Assembly: GCF_029433105.1 (NCBI RefSeq)
Contig: NZ_JARNTW010000001.1
Span: forward strand, 248,001-312,000
DNA length: 64,000 nt
Direction of reading: 5' to 3'
From: Runella sp. MFBS21
GTDB lineage: Bacteria; Bacteroidota; Bacteroidia; Cytophagales; Spirosomataceae
Positions 8,893-17,489 of this stretch are shown here, piece by piece (positions within the stretch are counted from its first letter, which is position 1; every line of letters begins with the position of its first letter). Under the pieces are notes generated by a model. It had not been told where the DNA came from. It saw nothing but the letters and a program-made list of their open reading frames with translations, and made no database searches. The position numbers were made by a program, and so were the translations under genes.

Positions 8893-10086
8893 TTATTTTA
8901 AGTCTCGCTCGATGATTTCGTTGGTTTTTTTGTCTTTCAAAATCAATTTATGGCGCCCGTCATGGGTTACTTCTTCTTTAATTAAGTAATAGTCAGCATC
9001 GTAATCTACTAAGGTAGAAACGGGCTTCAACCCTTCTTGCCCCCGCCATACAGGCAATATTACTGGTTCCCAAAGTTTAGATTGAGCCGATTTATAAGCG
9101 GCGTCAATAATAGCATTCACTACATAGCCGTCATACAAAGTTTCGGCGGGTTGTTGACCTTCTTCTACCGACCGAAACATGTCCGTAAACATATGATTAT
9201 ATCCCAACTCGTTGACCTCGTCGCCTACCGGGAAAAGCCACCCCGAATTGCTTTCGGCTTTTTCGGCTACATAGTCACCGCCTTTGCCTGTGGTGAATAC
9301 TTCAAAACCAGTGCGTAAAAAATTGTTCATCCAGATAGTGCCTTCGGTACCCATCACTTCGTCGCGCAGGTCCATACCTCCTCTGAAAGTCCAACTTACT
9401 TCAAACTGCCCGATTGCGCCATTTTCATACTTCACCAGGGCAATCGCATGGTCTTCGGCTTCAATGGGTTTTACTTGGGTAGCGGCCCAACACATGACCT
9501 CCACGGGCTTGATGTCTTTCCCAATAAAATTACGAGCTATTTCGATACAATGGCAGCCTAAATCTAGGATACAACCCCCGCCTGCCATTTCTTTGTCCCA
9601 AAACCAATTGCTGTGAGGGCCGGGGTGAGTTTCGCGGGATTTGGCCCACAAAATCCGCCCCAATGCTCCGTTGTCGACCATTTGTTTGGCTTTCAGAAAT
9701 TTGGGAGTATAGCACAAATCTTCCAAATACCCGCCAAATATTCCTGCTTCTTCTACTGCCTGCATCATGCGAAGGGCTTCAGCACCATTTCTGCCGAGTG
9801 GCTTGGTTGATACCAATGCCTTTTTGTGTTTTACGCAGAGCATTACGGCTGCTTCGTGTAAGTTGTTGGGAAGAGCTATACACACCATCGTCACATCTGG
9901 ATGGGCAATTACTTCTTCCATATCAGTAGCCCAAAAAGAACAACCGTAATCGTCAGCAAATTTTTTAGCACTTTCTTCGCGCCGGGCGTATATCGCCACT
10001 ACACGATCACGCCCTCGCTGTCCGTGAATAGATTCTGCATAAAAACGTCCGATAAAGCCAGAACCAAGCATTGCAATTTTCTGCAT
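8893..10086 (-). CDS. Gfo/Idh/MocA family oxidoreductase
   Basis: The 397-residue NAD(P)-dependent oxidoreductase has an N-terminal Rossmann fold with IAMLGSGFIGRFYAES (GxGxxG at residues 8-13) and a C-terminal alpha/beta domain with GGGCILDLGCHCIEIARNF. In this family the nicotinamide-site motif is normally EKP; here the equivalent reads STKP (VSTKPLGRN), so glutamate is replaced by threonine. Substrates in the family are sugars, inositols or related cyclitols, and the specific one cannot be deduced. No export signal is present, unlike the second family member in the window. It is transcribed alone. Confidence 0.85.
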   Translation of the reverse strand: MQKIAMLGSGFIGRFYAESIHGQRGRDRVVAIYARREESAKKFADDYGCSFWATDMEEVIAHPDVTMVCIALPNNLHEAAVMLCVKHKKALVSTKPLGRNGAEALRMMQAVEEAGIFGGYLEDLCYTPKFLKAKQMVDNGALGRILWAKSRETHPGPHSNWFWDKEMAGGGCILDLGCHCIEIARNFIGKDIKPVEVMCWAATQVKPIEAEDHAIALVKYENGAIGQFEVSWTFRGGMDLRDEVMGTEGTIWMNNFLRTGFEVFTTGKGGDYVAEKAESNSGWLFPVGDEVNELGYNHMFTDMFRSVEEGQQPAETLYDGYVVNAIIDAAYKSAQSKLWEPVILPVWRGQEGLKPVSTLVDYDADYYLIKEEVTHDGRHKLILKDKKTNEIIERDLK

Positions 10087-10173
10087 AAAAGAGAAGAGTT
10101 TGAGGGTGAAAAATAATTTCTAACAAAAAGCAGTCTCCATAAACTTTTTAATGATGAGTTTTTGTTAGTACTT

Positions 10174-10190
10174 TTGCAATATAGTTGCAA
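10174..10190. promoter_or_regulatory. 17-bp palindromic operator, candidate Zur/Fur-type metal box
   Basis: TTGCAATATAGTTGCAA is a perfect 6-5-6 inverted repeat ending 6 bp before the ATG at 10197. It precedes a membrane protein with an HxxCC motif and a histidine-rich lipoprotein, so a metal-sensing Fur-family repressor (zinc is the guess) is the likely ligand. The metal and regulator are inferred; only the palindrome and its placement are seen. Confidence 0.55.
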
Positions 10191-10196
10191 TTAGTC

Positions 10197-10742
10197 ATGT
10201 CAAAAATTATTTCGATTACTTTAAACGTAGGATTAACAGGGCTTGTTCATCTCTTGTGCTGCTGGTTGCCGTTAATTGTGGTTGTATTCAACGGAGTATC
10301 AATAGGATGGCTTGCTCAGTATCAAACTCAGTTGATAGCATTACAGATAGGGGTTTTGATTTGGTCATTTTATGATCTCTACCTACGGTCTTCGCATCGC
10401 TCATCGGCTTTTGAGAAAAAAGTTTTTTGGACTGCTGTGGGATTAACTATTGTTTTGAATTTGATTCCCCATCGTTACTTTCAAGCTGAGGAAAGCAAGT
10501 TGGCGCAGGCTCAGTTTGAGCGTATTCGGGCTACGCGTGTAGCACAATTTGAACTCCAAAAACCTCCCAAATCGGTAGAAAAGTTGAGCAATATGCTTCA
10601 ATCTGTAGAAGGAGTTGTACCTTCGCAAATCAAACTTACTGACGCAGGAGTATCAGTGAGATACTATCAAGACAAAACCTCTGAGCAAGCTATATTGGCC
10701 ATGCTTCGGAAAGAAGGGTATCAAGTTTCAACAATTGATTAA
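10197..10742 (+). CDS. MerC-like small membrane protein, candidate metal-handling
   Basis: The ATG at 10197 (181 residues) is preferred over an in-frame TTG at 10185 because that TTG lies inside the palindromic operator. Two or three membrane helices fill the first 90 residues, and helix 1 carries VHLLCCWLPL (His18, Cys21, Cys22), resembling the cysteine-bearing first helices of MerC-type proteins. A soluble tail ends with GVVPSQIKLTDAGVSVRYY, shaped like a heavy-metal-associated (HMA) domain but lacking its CxxC. The gene lies 19 bp upstream of a histidine-rich lipoprotein. The two probably form an operon for metal, perhaps zinc, homeostasis. Transport itself is not shown. Confidence 0.5.
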   Translation: MSKIISITLNVGLTGLVHLLCCWLPLIVVVFNGVSIGWLAQYQTQLIALQIGVLIWSFYDLYLRSSHRSSAFEKKVFWTAVGLTIVLNLIPHRYFQAEESKLAQAQFERIRATRVAQFELQKPPKSVEKLSNMLQSVEGVVPSQIKLTDAGVSVRYYQDKTSEQAILAMLRKEGYQVSTID

Positions 10743-10761
10743 CCACTAATCTACATTTATC

Positions 10762-11253
10762 ATGAGAAAATCTGCTTATCGTACTGCCATTTATGGTTCT
10801 TTGCTAATCGCTTCGGGCGTTTTATTTGTGGCGTGTGGCGACAAAAAAGACCCTAAAATGGAAGAGGCTGGGAAAGTGCACTTAGAAGCTATGGCCATAG
10901 AAGAGTCTCTACATGAGCAAATTGAAGCCATAGATTCGATAAAGATTGTTTTGAACGATAAGAAAAAAACACTCACCGATGCAGCTCAAATTGCCAAAGC
11001 TGACTCGGCATTGGCGGCCCTAGATGGCGTAGCCAAATCCTTCGAAACTTGGGAAGAAAATGTAATAGAAGTGCCCGGCTTACCTCATGAACACCATCAT
11101 GGCGAGGGCGAGCACCACCATCATGACCATAAGCCAGCCCCAGATTTGACACCTGACCAAATGCTTGATGTTCAGAAAGAATCAAAAGCAAATATTGAGA
11201 AAATCAAATCAGATTTACTCAAAGTAGAAGAGATGCTAAAGCAATTACTCTAA
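10762..11253 (+). CDS. Histidine-rich lipoprotein, candidate metal-binding
   Basis: The 163-residue protein has a lipoprotein signal ending LFVAC (Cys25). A helical charged region follows, then a cluster with nine histidines in 15 residues (109-123, starting HEHHHGEGE), then another helical segment. Such His/Asp/Glu clusters bind zinc, nickel or copper in many exported proteins. It follows the MerC-like gene by 19 bp behind the same palindromic operator, supporting a joint metal role. No named family was recognised. A long perfect hairpin follows the stop. Confidence 0.6.
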   Translation: MRKSAYRTAIYGSLLIASGVLFVACGDKKDPKMEEAGKVHLEAMAIEESLHEQIEAIDSIKIVLNDKKKTLTDAAQIAKADSALAALDGVAKSFETWEENVIEVPGLPHEHHHGEGEHHHHDHKPAPDLTPDQMLDVQKESKANIEKIKSDLLKVEEMLKQLL

Positions 11254-11261
11254 TTTAGCTA

Positions 11262-11310
11262 TCCATCACAAAGGGCGTCTCCTTCATTGGGAGACGCCCT
11301 TTGTGATGGA
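11262..11310. terminator. 21-bp perfect hairpin between convergent genes
   Basis: Bases 11262-11282 pair perfectly with 11290-11310 around a 7-nt loop. There is no strong T-run on either side, but its placement between the lipoprotein stop and the moxR stop suggests a bidirectional terminator. Confidence 0.6.
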
Positions 11311-11325
11311 GCTATTTATCATCTA

Positions 11326-12297
11326 TTAGCGCGGGACTTCGATTTTTTGGAGCAATTGAGCTACTACATCATCAGGAGTGGCTCCTTCCATTTCTCTTTC
11401 GGGAGTAAGCAAAATGCGGTGCCGCAGCACACTCGGCGCCAAAAATTGGATGTCTTCAGGAGTTACAAAATCACGTCCTTTGATAGAGGCAAAAGCCTTG
11501 GAGCTATTCAACAATGCCACTGACGCCCGCGGCGATGCTCCCAGAAATAAAGATTTGTTGCTGCGAGTTTCGAGCACAATTTGGGCAATGTAGCCTAGCA
11601 ATTTATCTTCTACATGGACCTGATGTGTTTTCTGGCGTAACTCGGCTAACTCAAGAGGCTGAAGTACAGGTTCAATATCCGCAATCGCCTCCGCCATGTT
11701 TTTTCTTAGATGGTGCCCTCTCAAAACTTCCACTTCTTGGTCTGGCGTAGGATAGTTTACTGTTATTTTAAACAAAAATCGGTCAAGCTGAGCTTCGGGA
11801 AGTCGGTAAGTACCTTCGTGCTCAATGGGATTTTGGGTGGCTATCACGATAAAAGGCGAGCTCATCGGATAGGTAGTTTTATCGATCGTAGCTTGTCGTT
11901 CTTCCATTACTTCAAACAGCGCCGATTGGGTCTTTGCAGGAGCGCGGTTGATTTCATCTACCAACACGATGTTGGAGAAAATGGGACCTTTAATAAATTC
12001 AAAGTTAGTGAGTTTGGGGTTGAATACTGATGTTCCTAATACGTCAGAAGGCATCAAATCGGGGGTAAATTGGATGCGACTAAAATCCGTATTGATAGTT
12101 TTGGCGAGTAGCTTTGCCGTAAGGGTTTTGGCTACGCCAGGCACTCCTTCAAGAAGCACATGTCCATCAGCCAGCAAAGCCGTAAGGAGTAACTCTATGG
12201 TTTGGTGCTGCCCTACAATGATTTTCCCAATTTGTGATTTGATGGCTCCAATGGCATTGCTAAGGTCTTCTAACTCAATCCTAGATTTAAAGTTCAT
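11326..12297 (-). CDS. MoxR family AAA+ ATPase
   Basis: The 323-residue AAA+ protein has Walker A GVPGVAKT, Walker B VLVDEINRAPAKTQ, sensor 1 FIVIATQNPIEHEGTYRLPEAQLDRF and a C-terminal lid with RVHHR-like ending SVLRHRIL. MoxR ATPases act as chaperones that insert cofactors or activate partner complexes, often with VWA or DUF58 proteins. It is the last gene of a DUF4129-DUF4350-moxR set on the minus strand. In Bacteroidetes this set commonly continues with DUF58 and other membrane genes, which are absent here. Length and motifs are complete. Confidence 0.93.
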   Translation of the reverse strand: MNFKSRIELEDLSNAIGAIKSQIGKIIVGQHQTIELLLTALLADGHVLLEGVPGVAKTLTAKLLAKTINTDFSRIQFTPDLMPSDVLGTSVFNPKLTNFEFIKGPIFSNIVLVDEINRAPAKTQSALFEVMEERQATIDKTTYPMSSPFIVIATQNPIEHEGTYRLPEAQLDRFLFKITVNYPTPDQEVEVLRGHHLRKNMAEAIADIEPVLQPLELAELRQKTHQVHVEDKLLGYIAQIVLETRSNKSLFLGASPRASVALLNSSKAFASIKGRDFVTPEDIQFLAPSVLRHRILLTPEREMEGATPDDVVAQLLQKIEVPR

Positions 12298-12331
12298 TTT
12301 GTAAAATAGTTTCCTGAGGTGATAAAAGGGC

Positions 12332-13522
12332 TTATTTTGATTTTTGATAAAAGTCTTCGATGCGGCGGTTGAGACTCAAAAGCGCATATTCAGACAAAAT
12401 GGGCGTACGCTCGGCATGGGCTATTTCTCCAAACAACAAATCAATGTCTAATCGAGAAAGGCCTGTTTTGTGTGCTAATGATGTTTTAAATTCATCATCA
12501 ACATCTTGGGTACGTAACCCAAAGCGTTCGCGAATATAAATCATCAAATGTTGTATCTTCTTTTGGGCAATATTAGAATGGTTGCCTTTTTGAAAATACA
12601 TCTTTCCGATGGTTTTGACAAACTCCAAAGAGGTATTTTGAGGTGGAGTCATGATTGGGATGATGCGTTGGGTGCGTTTTCCCGCAAAAATGGCAAAGAA
12701 TAATAAACCCCAAAGGATAAGATAATAACTCCATTTTAGGGCAGGCTGTGTCATGATATACCTAAATATAGACTGCTCATCCTCACCAAATCTTCCCTGC
12801 TTGAGGTATTCGTCCCAATACACAGGTCGCACTGATAAATAAGAAAGAGACTTAAAAGCAAAATCGGTAGTGGCAGGGTCTAAGGTATAATAATTAGTCA
12901 AAGCCAAGGGGAGATTATGTAAATAAAAGTACCCCTTTCCGTATTTTACCTTCAAAAATATAGGTTCGCCACGGGCGTTATTGGCCAGAATTGAGACATT
13001 TTGGGGTTGTTTGACCGAAAAATAATTGCGACCATCATCTTGTGCAAATACATAGCCTTTTGGGGTCTTGAAAGAAGGGGTAACAAAGTTCATTACCAAT
13101 GCTGTATCGCGAAGAGTAGGGGCTTTTAGCTCGGCTTTTACGCCTAATGTTTTCATCAAAGTATCAGGAAAGTCGTAGGCCGATATAAAAACATCGTTTC
13201 CTTTGGATACGTACTTAAATAACTGTTCACGGTCGTTTTTGTCAACACTAAATTCCTGACAGACAAAGATGTAATTGCTCAAAAAACGATCCGTGTTATT
13301 ACTTAAATGATTATAAATGGGCGTCCTTAAGGAAGTTGCCTTTTGATTAATAAAAACTTCCGGCAACAACTCATACAATGCCTTGGTACCCAAGGGAATA
13401 TGGTCTTTGTTGGAATAAGTAGGCGTCCAATCCAATGGCTTAGGACGGTAGTATTCAAACAACCCAAAACCTAGGAGAGTCAATATCAAGAACCAAAAGT
13501 ATTTGCTACGTAATGTTTGCAA
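12332..13522 (-). CDS. DUF4350 domain membrane protein
   Basis: The 396-residue protein has one N-terminal helix (about residues 8-24), a long extracytoplasmic domain of the DUF4350 type (GLTase-like Rossmann fold, including GNDVFISAYDF and GRGE-type segments), a second helix near residue 250 (YYLILWGLLFFAIFAGKR), and a cytoplasmic helical tail. DUF4350 proteins are regularly encoded beside MoxR ATPases and DUF4129 proteins, and the neighbours here fit that. It is 34 bp upstream of moxR and 39 bp downstream of the DUF4129 gene. Its molecular activity is unknown. Confidence 0.8.
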   Translation of the reverse strand: MQTLRSKYFWFLILTLLGFGLFEYYRPKPLDWTPTYSNKDHIPLGTKALYELLPEVFINQKATSLRTPIYNHLSNNTDRFLSNYIFVCQEFSVDKNDREQLFKYVSKGNDVFISAYDFPDTLMKTLGVKAELKAPTLRDTALVMNFVTPSFKTPKGYVFAQDDGRNYFSVKQPQNVSILANNARGEPIFLKVKYGKGYFYLHNLPLALTNYYTLDPATTDFAFKSLSYLSVRPVYWDEYLKQGRFGEDEQSIFRYIMTQPALKWSYYLILWGLLFFAIFAGKRTQRIIPIMTPPQNTSLEFVKTIGKMYFQKGNHSNIAQKKIQHLMIYIRERFGLRTQDVDDEFKTSLAHKTGLSRLDIDLLFGEIAHAERTPILSEYALLSLNRRIEDFYQKSK

Positions 13523-13561
13523 GGCTTATCGTTTGGGGGATAGGGTACAAGGATAAAAGCT

Positions 13562-14278
13562 TCAAATTTTTAATGAAAAGTGCTGAAATTCTTCTTTTAT
13601 GATTCCAAATTCTACCTCCGAAATCCTAAATTCCCCATACCATACATATTCAAACTGGGATGTGAGTTTTTCAAAATCACTCTGTAAGGTCTTGGTATTT
13701 AGCTCGTCCACATAGCTGCGGTTGGTTTTGGTAGGCTGCCAATGAATCAGCCCTTTGTCGGTAAGTTGTTTGAGCGTTTTTAGATAATACAAACGCACCG
13801 CCAATCTATAATTATTTTTGGCAATGGCTTCTTCTATCAGGGAGTTGAAATCAAGCTCATGGATATTTTCAGTGATTTTGTTGTAAGCCAATGGGTCTTC
13901 TTGGGCTTTTGTCCCAAACAACCCACCCAAAAACTCAGACTTGTACAAAAGCCATACTACCAGCGCACCAATAGTGACTAGAAACACATATTGCCAGAAG
14001 TTTTCATAGGAGCTACTCCTAAAAAACTCAAAGAATTTTCGGCTAAGCCAGTACCAAAACCGGGAGAGGGGATTTTCGGGAGGAGGAGCTGCTTGTTGAT
14101 AATTGTAGTCGCGGTCGCTACGAAAACGCTCTAGGGCGTCGTCGGATGGTTTTCGGAGTTTGACAGGAGTTTGGTCAAAAGCGGCTTGGGAGATAGTCGT
14201 ATCTGCTTTTTCCGGTATTTGGGAAAAAACACTGAGGCTAACGCACCATAAGAACCAAATAAAACTAAACCTTTTCAA
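13562..14278 (-). CDS. DUF4129 domain membrane protein
   Basis: The 238-residue protein has a signal peptide (ending LSVFSQ), a linker, one membrane helix (about residues 94-112, FLVTIGALVVWLLYKSEF), and a cytoplasmic C-terminal DUF4129 domain with AIAKNNYRLAVRLYYLKTLKQL and TNRSYVDEL. That domain is the usual partner of MoxR/DUF4350. It is the first gene of the three-gene operon, starting at an ATG just inside the AT-rich region that follows the cytochrome terminator. Role unknown; an envelope-related function is inferred from the association only. Confidence 0.82.
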   Translation of the reverse strand: MKRFSFIWFLWCVSLSVFSQIPEKADTTISQAAFDQTPVKLRKPSDDALERFRSDRDYNYQQAAPPPENPLSRFWYWLSRKFFEFFRSSSYENFWQYVFLVTIGALVVWLLYKSEFLGGLFGTKAQEDPLAYNKITENIHELDFNSLIEEAIAKNNYRLAVRLYYLKTLKQLTDKGLIHWQPTKTNRSYVDELNTKTLQSDFEKLTSQFEYVWYGEFRISEVEFGIIKEEFQHFSLKI

Positions 14279-14336
14279 GAGGAGGATGTACTTGATTGTT
14301 GATAGACACTAAAATTGCGAAAAAGAACCTAAATCT

Positions 14337-14367
14337 ACAAAAAAGCCGACGTTTTGGCGTCGGCTTT
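14337..14367 (-). terminator. Terminator after the cytochrome c gene
   Basis: On the minus strand AAAGCCGACG pairs with CGTCGGCTTT (14342-14351 and 14358-14367) around a 6-nt loop and continues into TTTTTT. It lies 30 bp after the cytochrome c stop and separates it from the DUF4129 operon. Confidence 0.88.
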
Positions 14368-14396
14368 GCAAACAGGAAAAAACAAAACAGGAAAGA

Positions 14397-14741
14397 TTAT
14401 TTCTTCTTGGCTGGTGCCAAAGTCACAATCCATTTAGCAATCTTCAACGCTTCGTCCTTAGGAACATTGGGAAGCGCTGCCATTGGAGGATAGCCAGGCC
14501 AGTGGCTAGGCTCAGGCTTATAAATCAATTCTACAATTTGCTCAGGCGTATATTTTTTCTTTGCCATTACTTCTTTGTAGCCAGGACCAACCAGTTTTTG
14601 GTCAGCGCGGTGACATGCAAAGCAGGTATTTTTCTGTAACAATGCTTCAATATCAGCAGGAATCTTCACTTGTGCATTGGCTACGGTAGAACCTACGCAA
14701 AAAATACCAGCCGCTACTAACATTTTTGTAATTCGTTTCAT
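14397..14741 (-). CDS. Class I cytochrome c, periplasmic
   Basis: The start at 14741 (MKRITKMLVAAGIF) gives a clean signal peptide ending VANAQ; an upstream in-frame start would bury it. The mature part has one CXXCH haem site, TCFACHRAD, then GPGYKEVMAKK, GYPPMAALP with the methionine sixth ligand, and KIAKWIVTLA. It is a small mono-haem c551/c552-type electron carrier of about 95 mature residues. It is monocistronic with its own terminator. Redox partners cannot be deduced. Confidence 0.9.
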   Translation of the reverse strand: MKRITKMLVAAGIFCVGSTVANAQVKIPADIEALLQKNTCFACHRADQKLVGPGYKEVMAKKKYTPEQIVELIYKPEPSHWPGYPPMAALPNVPKDEALKIAKWIVTLAPAKKK

Positions 14742-14842
14742 GCTCAGGCAGGATGTTTTGTAATTTGAAAAAATGGAACTAATTAAATGCAAAGCTATAA
14801 CGTTTTGAGAAAGAATTTGTGTTAAAATACCAAAAGATTATT

Positions 14843-16150
14843 TTACATTTCTACTGGCTTCATTTTAGGAATCAACACATTGATAATCAAAAGAGCCACT
14901 AAATAAGTAAAACTAGCGATGAGAAAAAGGGGCATGTAACCAAATTTGACCCGAATAGGGCCCGCAAATGCAGCCAACAAAGCGCCACCTACTGCCCCCG
15001 AAAAGCCCCCTATCCCTGTTACCATCGCCACAGCACTCTTGGGAAACATATCTGATGCAAAGGTATAAACATTGGCCGACCATCCCAAATGGGCAGCTGC
15101 TGCAATGGCAATCAGTACTGTGGCAAGGTAAATATTGTGAGTTTGGGCGGCTAAAAAGATAGGTACAACACACAAGGCACAAATCAACATGGTGGTTTTA
15201 CGAGCCCGATTTAAGTCCCACCCTCCTTTCATGAATTGAGAAGAAAGCCACCCAAAAAAGACACTCCCTCCATCTGAAATCAAGTAAATGACCATGAAAG
15301 GAAGACCTATGTTTTGTAAATCGAGGCGTTGGGTGAGAGATTCACTAGAATTAAAAAAATCAGGAAGCCATGTCAAATAAAACCACCAAATAGGATCCGC
15401 CATAAATTTGCCCACAATGAGGGCCCAAGTTTGTCGATACCGAAGTAAACGCCACCAAGTAAGCCGCCCAGAGATTTCTTCTTGTTGTCGGTCTTGTTGG
15501 ATGTACGAAAGCTCTTCGGCAGATACTTTTGGGTGTTGCTCAGGCCGTTGGTAGTTTATCCACCAGATAAGAAGTACTACAAAACCAAGTACCCCAGTAG
15601 TCATAAATGACATTCGCCAACCATAGTGTAGTGTCATCCAAGGAACGAGCGCCGCTGTAAGTATAATACCGACATTGGTGCCAGCATTGAAGAGACCCGT
15701 GGCAAAAGCTCGTTCTTTTTTAGGAAACCATTCGGCGATGGATTTAATACTTGAAGGGAAATTGCCTGCTTCGCCTATCCCTAGTGCAAAGCGAGTAGCC
15801 CATAAGCCTTGAAAAGAGCTTACGAAGGCATTGGCTACTCCCGCAAAACTCCAAAGTCCAATCGCAAAAGCCAATCCTCTTTTGGTACCTAGCCGGTCAA
15901 TGAGCCAGCCTATCATAATAAACCCTAGGGCGTAGGCGGTTTTGAAAGCAGTATCTATCCAGCCGTATTCGATTTTGAAAGTATCAAGGTCTGCTTGTGT
16001 TAGTGTGTAAGTAAGCGGGACCCCGAGCATTTCTTTTCGAAAAGTATCATCAAGCATCGCAAATGAAAGGACGTTTCGGTCGATGTAGTTGATGGTCGTT
16101 ACCAAAAACAGTAACAATACAATACGCCAACGAAAGTTGCCGATATACAT
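14843..16150 (-). CDS. MFS transporter, anion:cation symporter (hexuronate/sugar-acid) type
   Basis: The 435-residue protein has twelve predicted membrane helices. The opening (RIVLLLFLVTTINYIDRNVL) and the loop motif GWLIDRLGTKRGLAF, with GIGEAGNFPSSIKSIAEWFPKKERA, are characteristic of the ACS family that includes ExuT and glucarate/galactonate permeases. It is thus a proton-driven importer of a sugar acid or similar anion, with the substrate unknown. No catabolic gene adjoins it directly, although sugar-oxidising enzymes occur elsewhere in the window. It is transcribed divergently from recX. Confidence 0.85.
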   Translation of the reverse strand: MYIGNFRWRIVLLLFLVTTINYIDRNVLSFAMLDDTFRKEMLGVPLTYTLTQADLDTFKIEYGWIDTAFKTAYALGFIMIGWLIDRLGTKRGLAFAIGLWSFAGVANAFVSSFQGLWATRFALGIGEAGNFPSSIKSIAEWFPKKERAFATGLFNAGTNVGIILTAALVPWMTLHYGWRMSFMTTGVLGFVVLLIWWINYQRPEQHPKVSAEELSYIQQDRQQEEISGRLTWWRLLRYRQTWALIVGKFMADPIWWFYLTWLPDFFNSSESLTQRLDLQNIGLPFMVIYLISDGGSVFFGWLSSQFMKGGWDLNRARKTTMLICALCVVPIFLAAQTHNIYLATVLIAIAAAAHLGWSANVYTFASDMFPKSAVAMVTGIGGFSGAVGGALLAAFAGPIRVKFGYMPLFLIASFTYLVALLIINVLIPKMKPVEM

Positions 16151-16244
16151 TTGAGTGAGAGGTTAAAAGGGTGGTTAGGAAATGAGGATGCAATATACGG
16201 GGTTATCGGATAAAAGTTCTATTCTTACCTTTGTTAAAAACTGA

Positions 16245-16709
16245 ATGATAATGAATGACCTACAAAAACAAGTATTGATAAAAGCTGCTTCTTTTTGTGC
16301 ATATCAAGAAAGAACCCTCAAGGAAGTACGTCAGAGGCTGCGGGAGTGGGACTTACCAGATGAGGAGGCCGAGCCCCTTATACAAGAATTGATTGCCCAA
16401 AACTATCTCAATGAAGAGCGTTTTGCAAGGGCTTTTGCAGGGGGAAAGTTTAGGGTCAAAAAATGGGGACGTCTCAAAATCAGACAAGAAATGAAACTGA
16501 AAGGGCTTTCAAATGACTTGATTCAAAAAAGCCTTTTGGAAATAGACGGAGATGCCTACGAAGAGACCTTGAAGGAGCTTCTCTCTAAAAAAGTACAAGG
16601 CCTCAAAGGTGAACCTTCCCAAGTAAAACAAAAACTACTACGTTTTGCATTGAGTCGAGGTTTTGAAAGTGATATAGTGTGGGAGGTGCTGAAGGGGATT
16701 AATATTTAG
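16245..16709 (+). CDS. recX: Regulatory protein RecX
   Basis: The 154-residue helical protein matches RecX, which modulates RecA filaments. It contains CAYQERTLKEVRQRL, LIAQNYLNEERFARAFAGGKFRVKKWG and LKGLSNDLIQKSL, the three-helix repeat signatures. Two starts (16245 and 16251) are both ATG and differ by two residues. recA is not adjacent. Length is normal. Confidence 0.88.
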   Translation: MIMNDLQKQVLIKAASFCAYQERTLKEVRQRLREWDLPDEEAEPLIQELIAQNYLNEERFARAFAGGKFRVKKWGRLKIRQEMKLKGLSNDLIQKSLLEIDGDAYEETLKELLSKKVQGLKGEPSQVKQKLLRFALSRGFESDIVWEVLKGINI

Positions 16710-17024
16710 GGAGTTGGGCTAATTTTGATACTGTTTTTCGTAGATTTAATTTCTGGCAATTTTACTGCTTAGTATTAAATAGGGTATGGGTTCTCCGAGA
16801 TTTTCTTTAATGAAGGTAAAATCTTAAAATGTATTGTTAAGTAATTTTTGTTGGATCATGGCGTACATTGCATTGGTACTATAGTAGTACTATAAATACA
16901 AGCAATAAGAAAACTAATCGAATAATCTCAATAGGAATATAGTAAGTAGGTTGACAATATTAGATTTGGTGACAGTTTTCTTTTTGGGATATTTTTTAGA
17001 TTTTACGAAACCTAAGATAAATAG
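16710..17024. other. 315-bp gene-free AT-rich stretch
   Basis: No plausible coding frame, RNA gene or clear terminator was seen. It marks the change from the recX region to the visibly AT-richer peptide/exporter island. Short runs around TAGTACTA (near 16880) are self-complementary but too short to interpret. Confidence 0.5.
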
Positions 17025-17489
17025 TTAGCCTCTATGTTGGCCTAGGAAATTCACTAATTGTGTCTGCATATCCATAATCATTTGCATCCATTTTTCATCA
17101 CGATGGCGTAGTTGAAGATTTTCTTCTCTTAAAAACTCCTTATCGGCTTTAAGTTCATTGATTATTGCTTGCATTTGTTGAAAAATATCTTGAAATTGAG
17201 ACAAAGCTTGCTCAAATACCTCTGTATTGTGATTGGTATATGTATGGCCGTTAGCTTTAGTAGGATTGGTATATATACTTGCATTAAGCTTTGCTGATTC
17301 TTTTAGTTCGTCTGTTGTTGTTTCCAAAATCACTGCTAACTTTTGGAGCGTTTCTTCTGATACCCCCACTTTATTGTTTTCTATTCTGCTAAGGGTAGTT
17401 TGAGGTATGTTCATGGCTTTTGCAAGGGTCTCTTGCTTCATTTTACATTCATCTCTCTTAGATCTAAGTTTTGTTCCTATATATAGCAT
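17025..17489 (-). CDS. XRE family transcriptional regulator with C-terminal coiled coil
   Basis: The 154-residue protein has an N-terminal lambda-Cro-type helix-turn-helix (about residues 5-60: KRDECKMKQETLAKAMNI and TTLSRIENNKVGVSEETL). A linker follows, then a heptad-like coiled coil from about residue 85 to the end (ELKADKEFLREENLQLRHR). This layout suggests a dimeric DNA-binding repressor or activator. It is divergent from the double-glycine peptide gene with a 302-bp region between them containing several short repeats. It is the natural candidate to control the peptide/exporter cluster, though that is inference from position only. Confidence 0.85.
   Translation of the reverse strand: MLYIGTKLRSKRDECKMKQETLAKAMNIPQTTLSRIENNKVGVSEETLQKLAVILETTTDELKESAKLNASIYTNPTKANGHTYTNHNTEVFEQALSQFQDIFQQMQAIINELKADKEFLREENLQLRHRDEKWMQMIMDMQTQLVNFLGQHRG

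Noticed and set aside
10185-10196. In-frame TTG start for the MerC-like gene
   Set aside because: It lies inside the 17-bp palindrome and the ATG at 10197 gives a better N-terminus.
16876-16900. TAGTACTATA repeat in the gene-free stretch
   Set aside because: Too short and imperfect to call an operator or mobile-element end.
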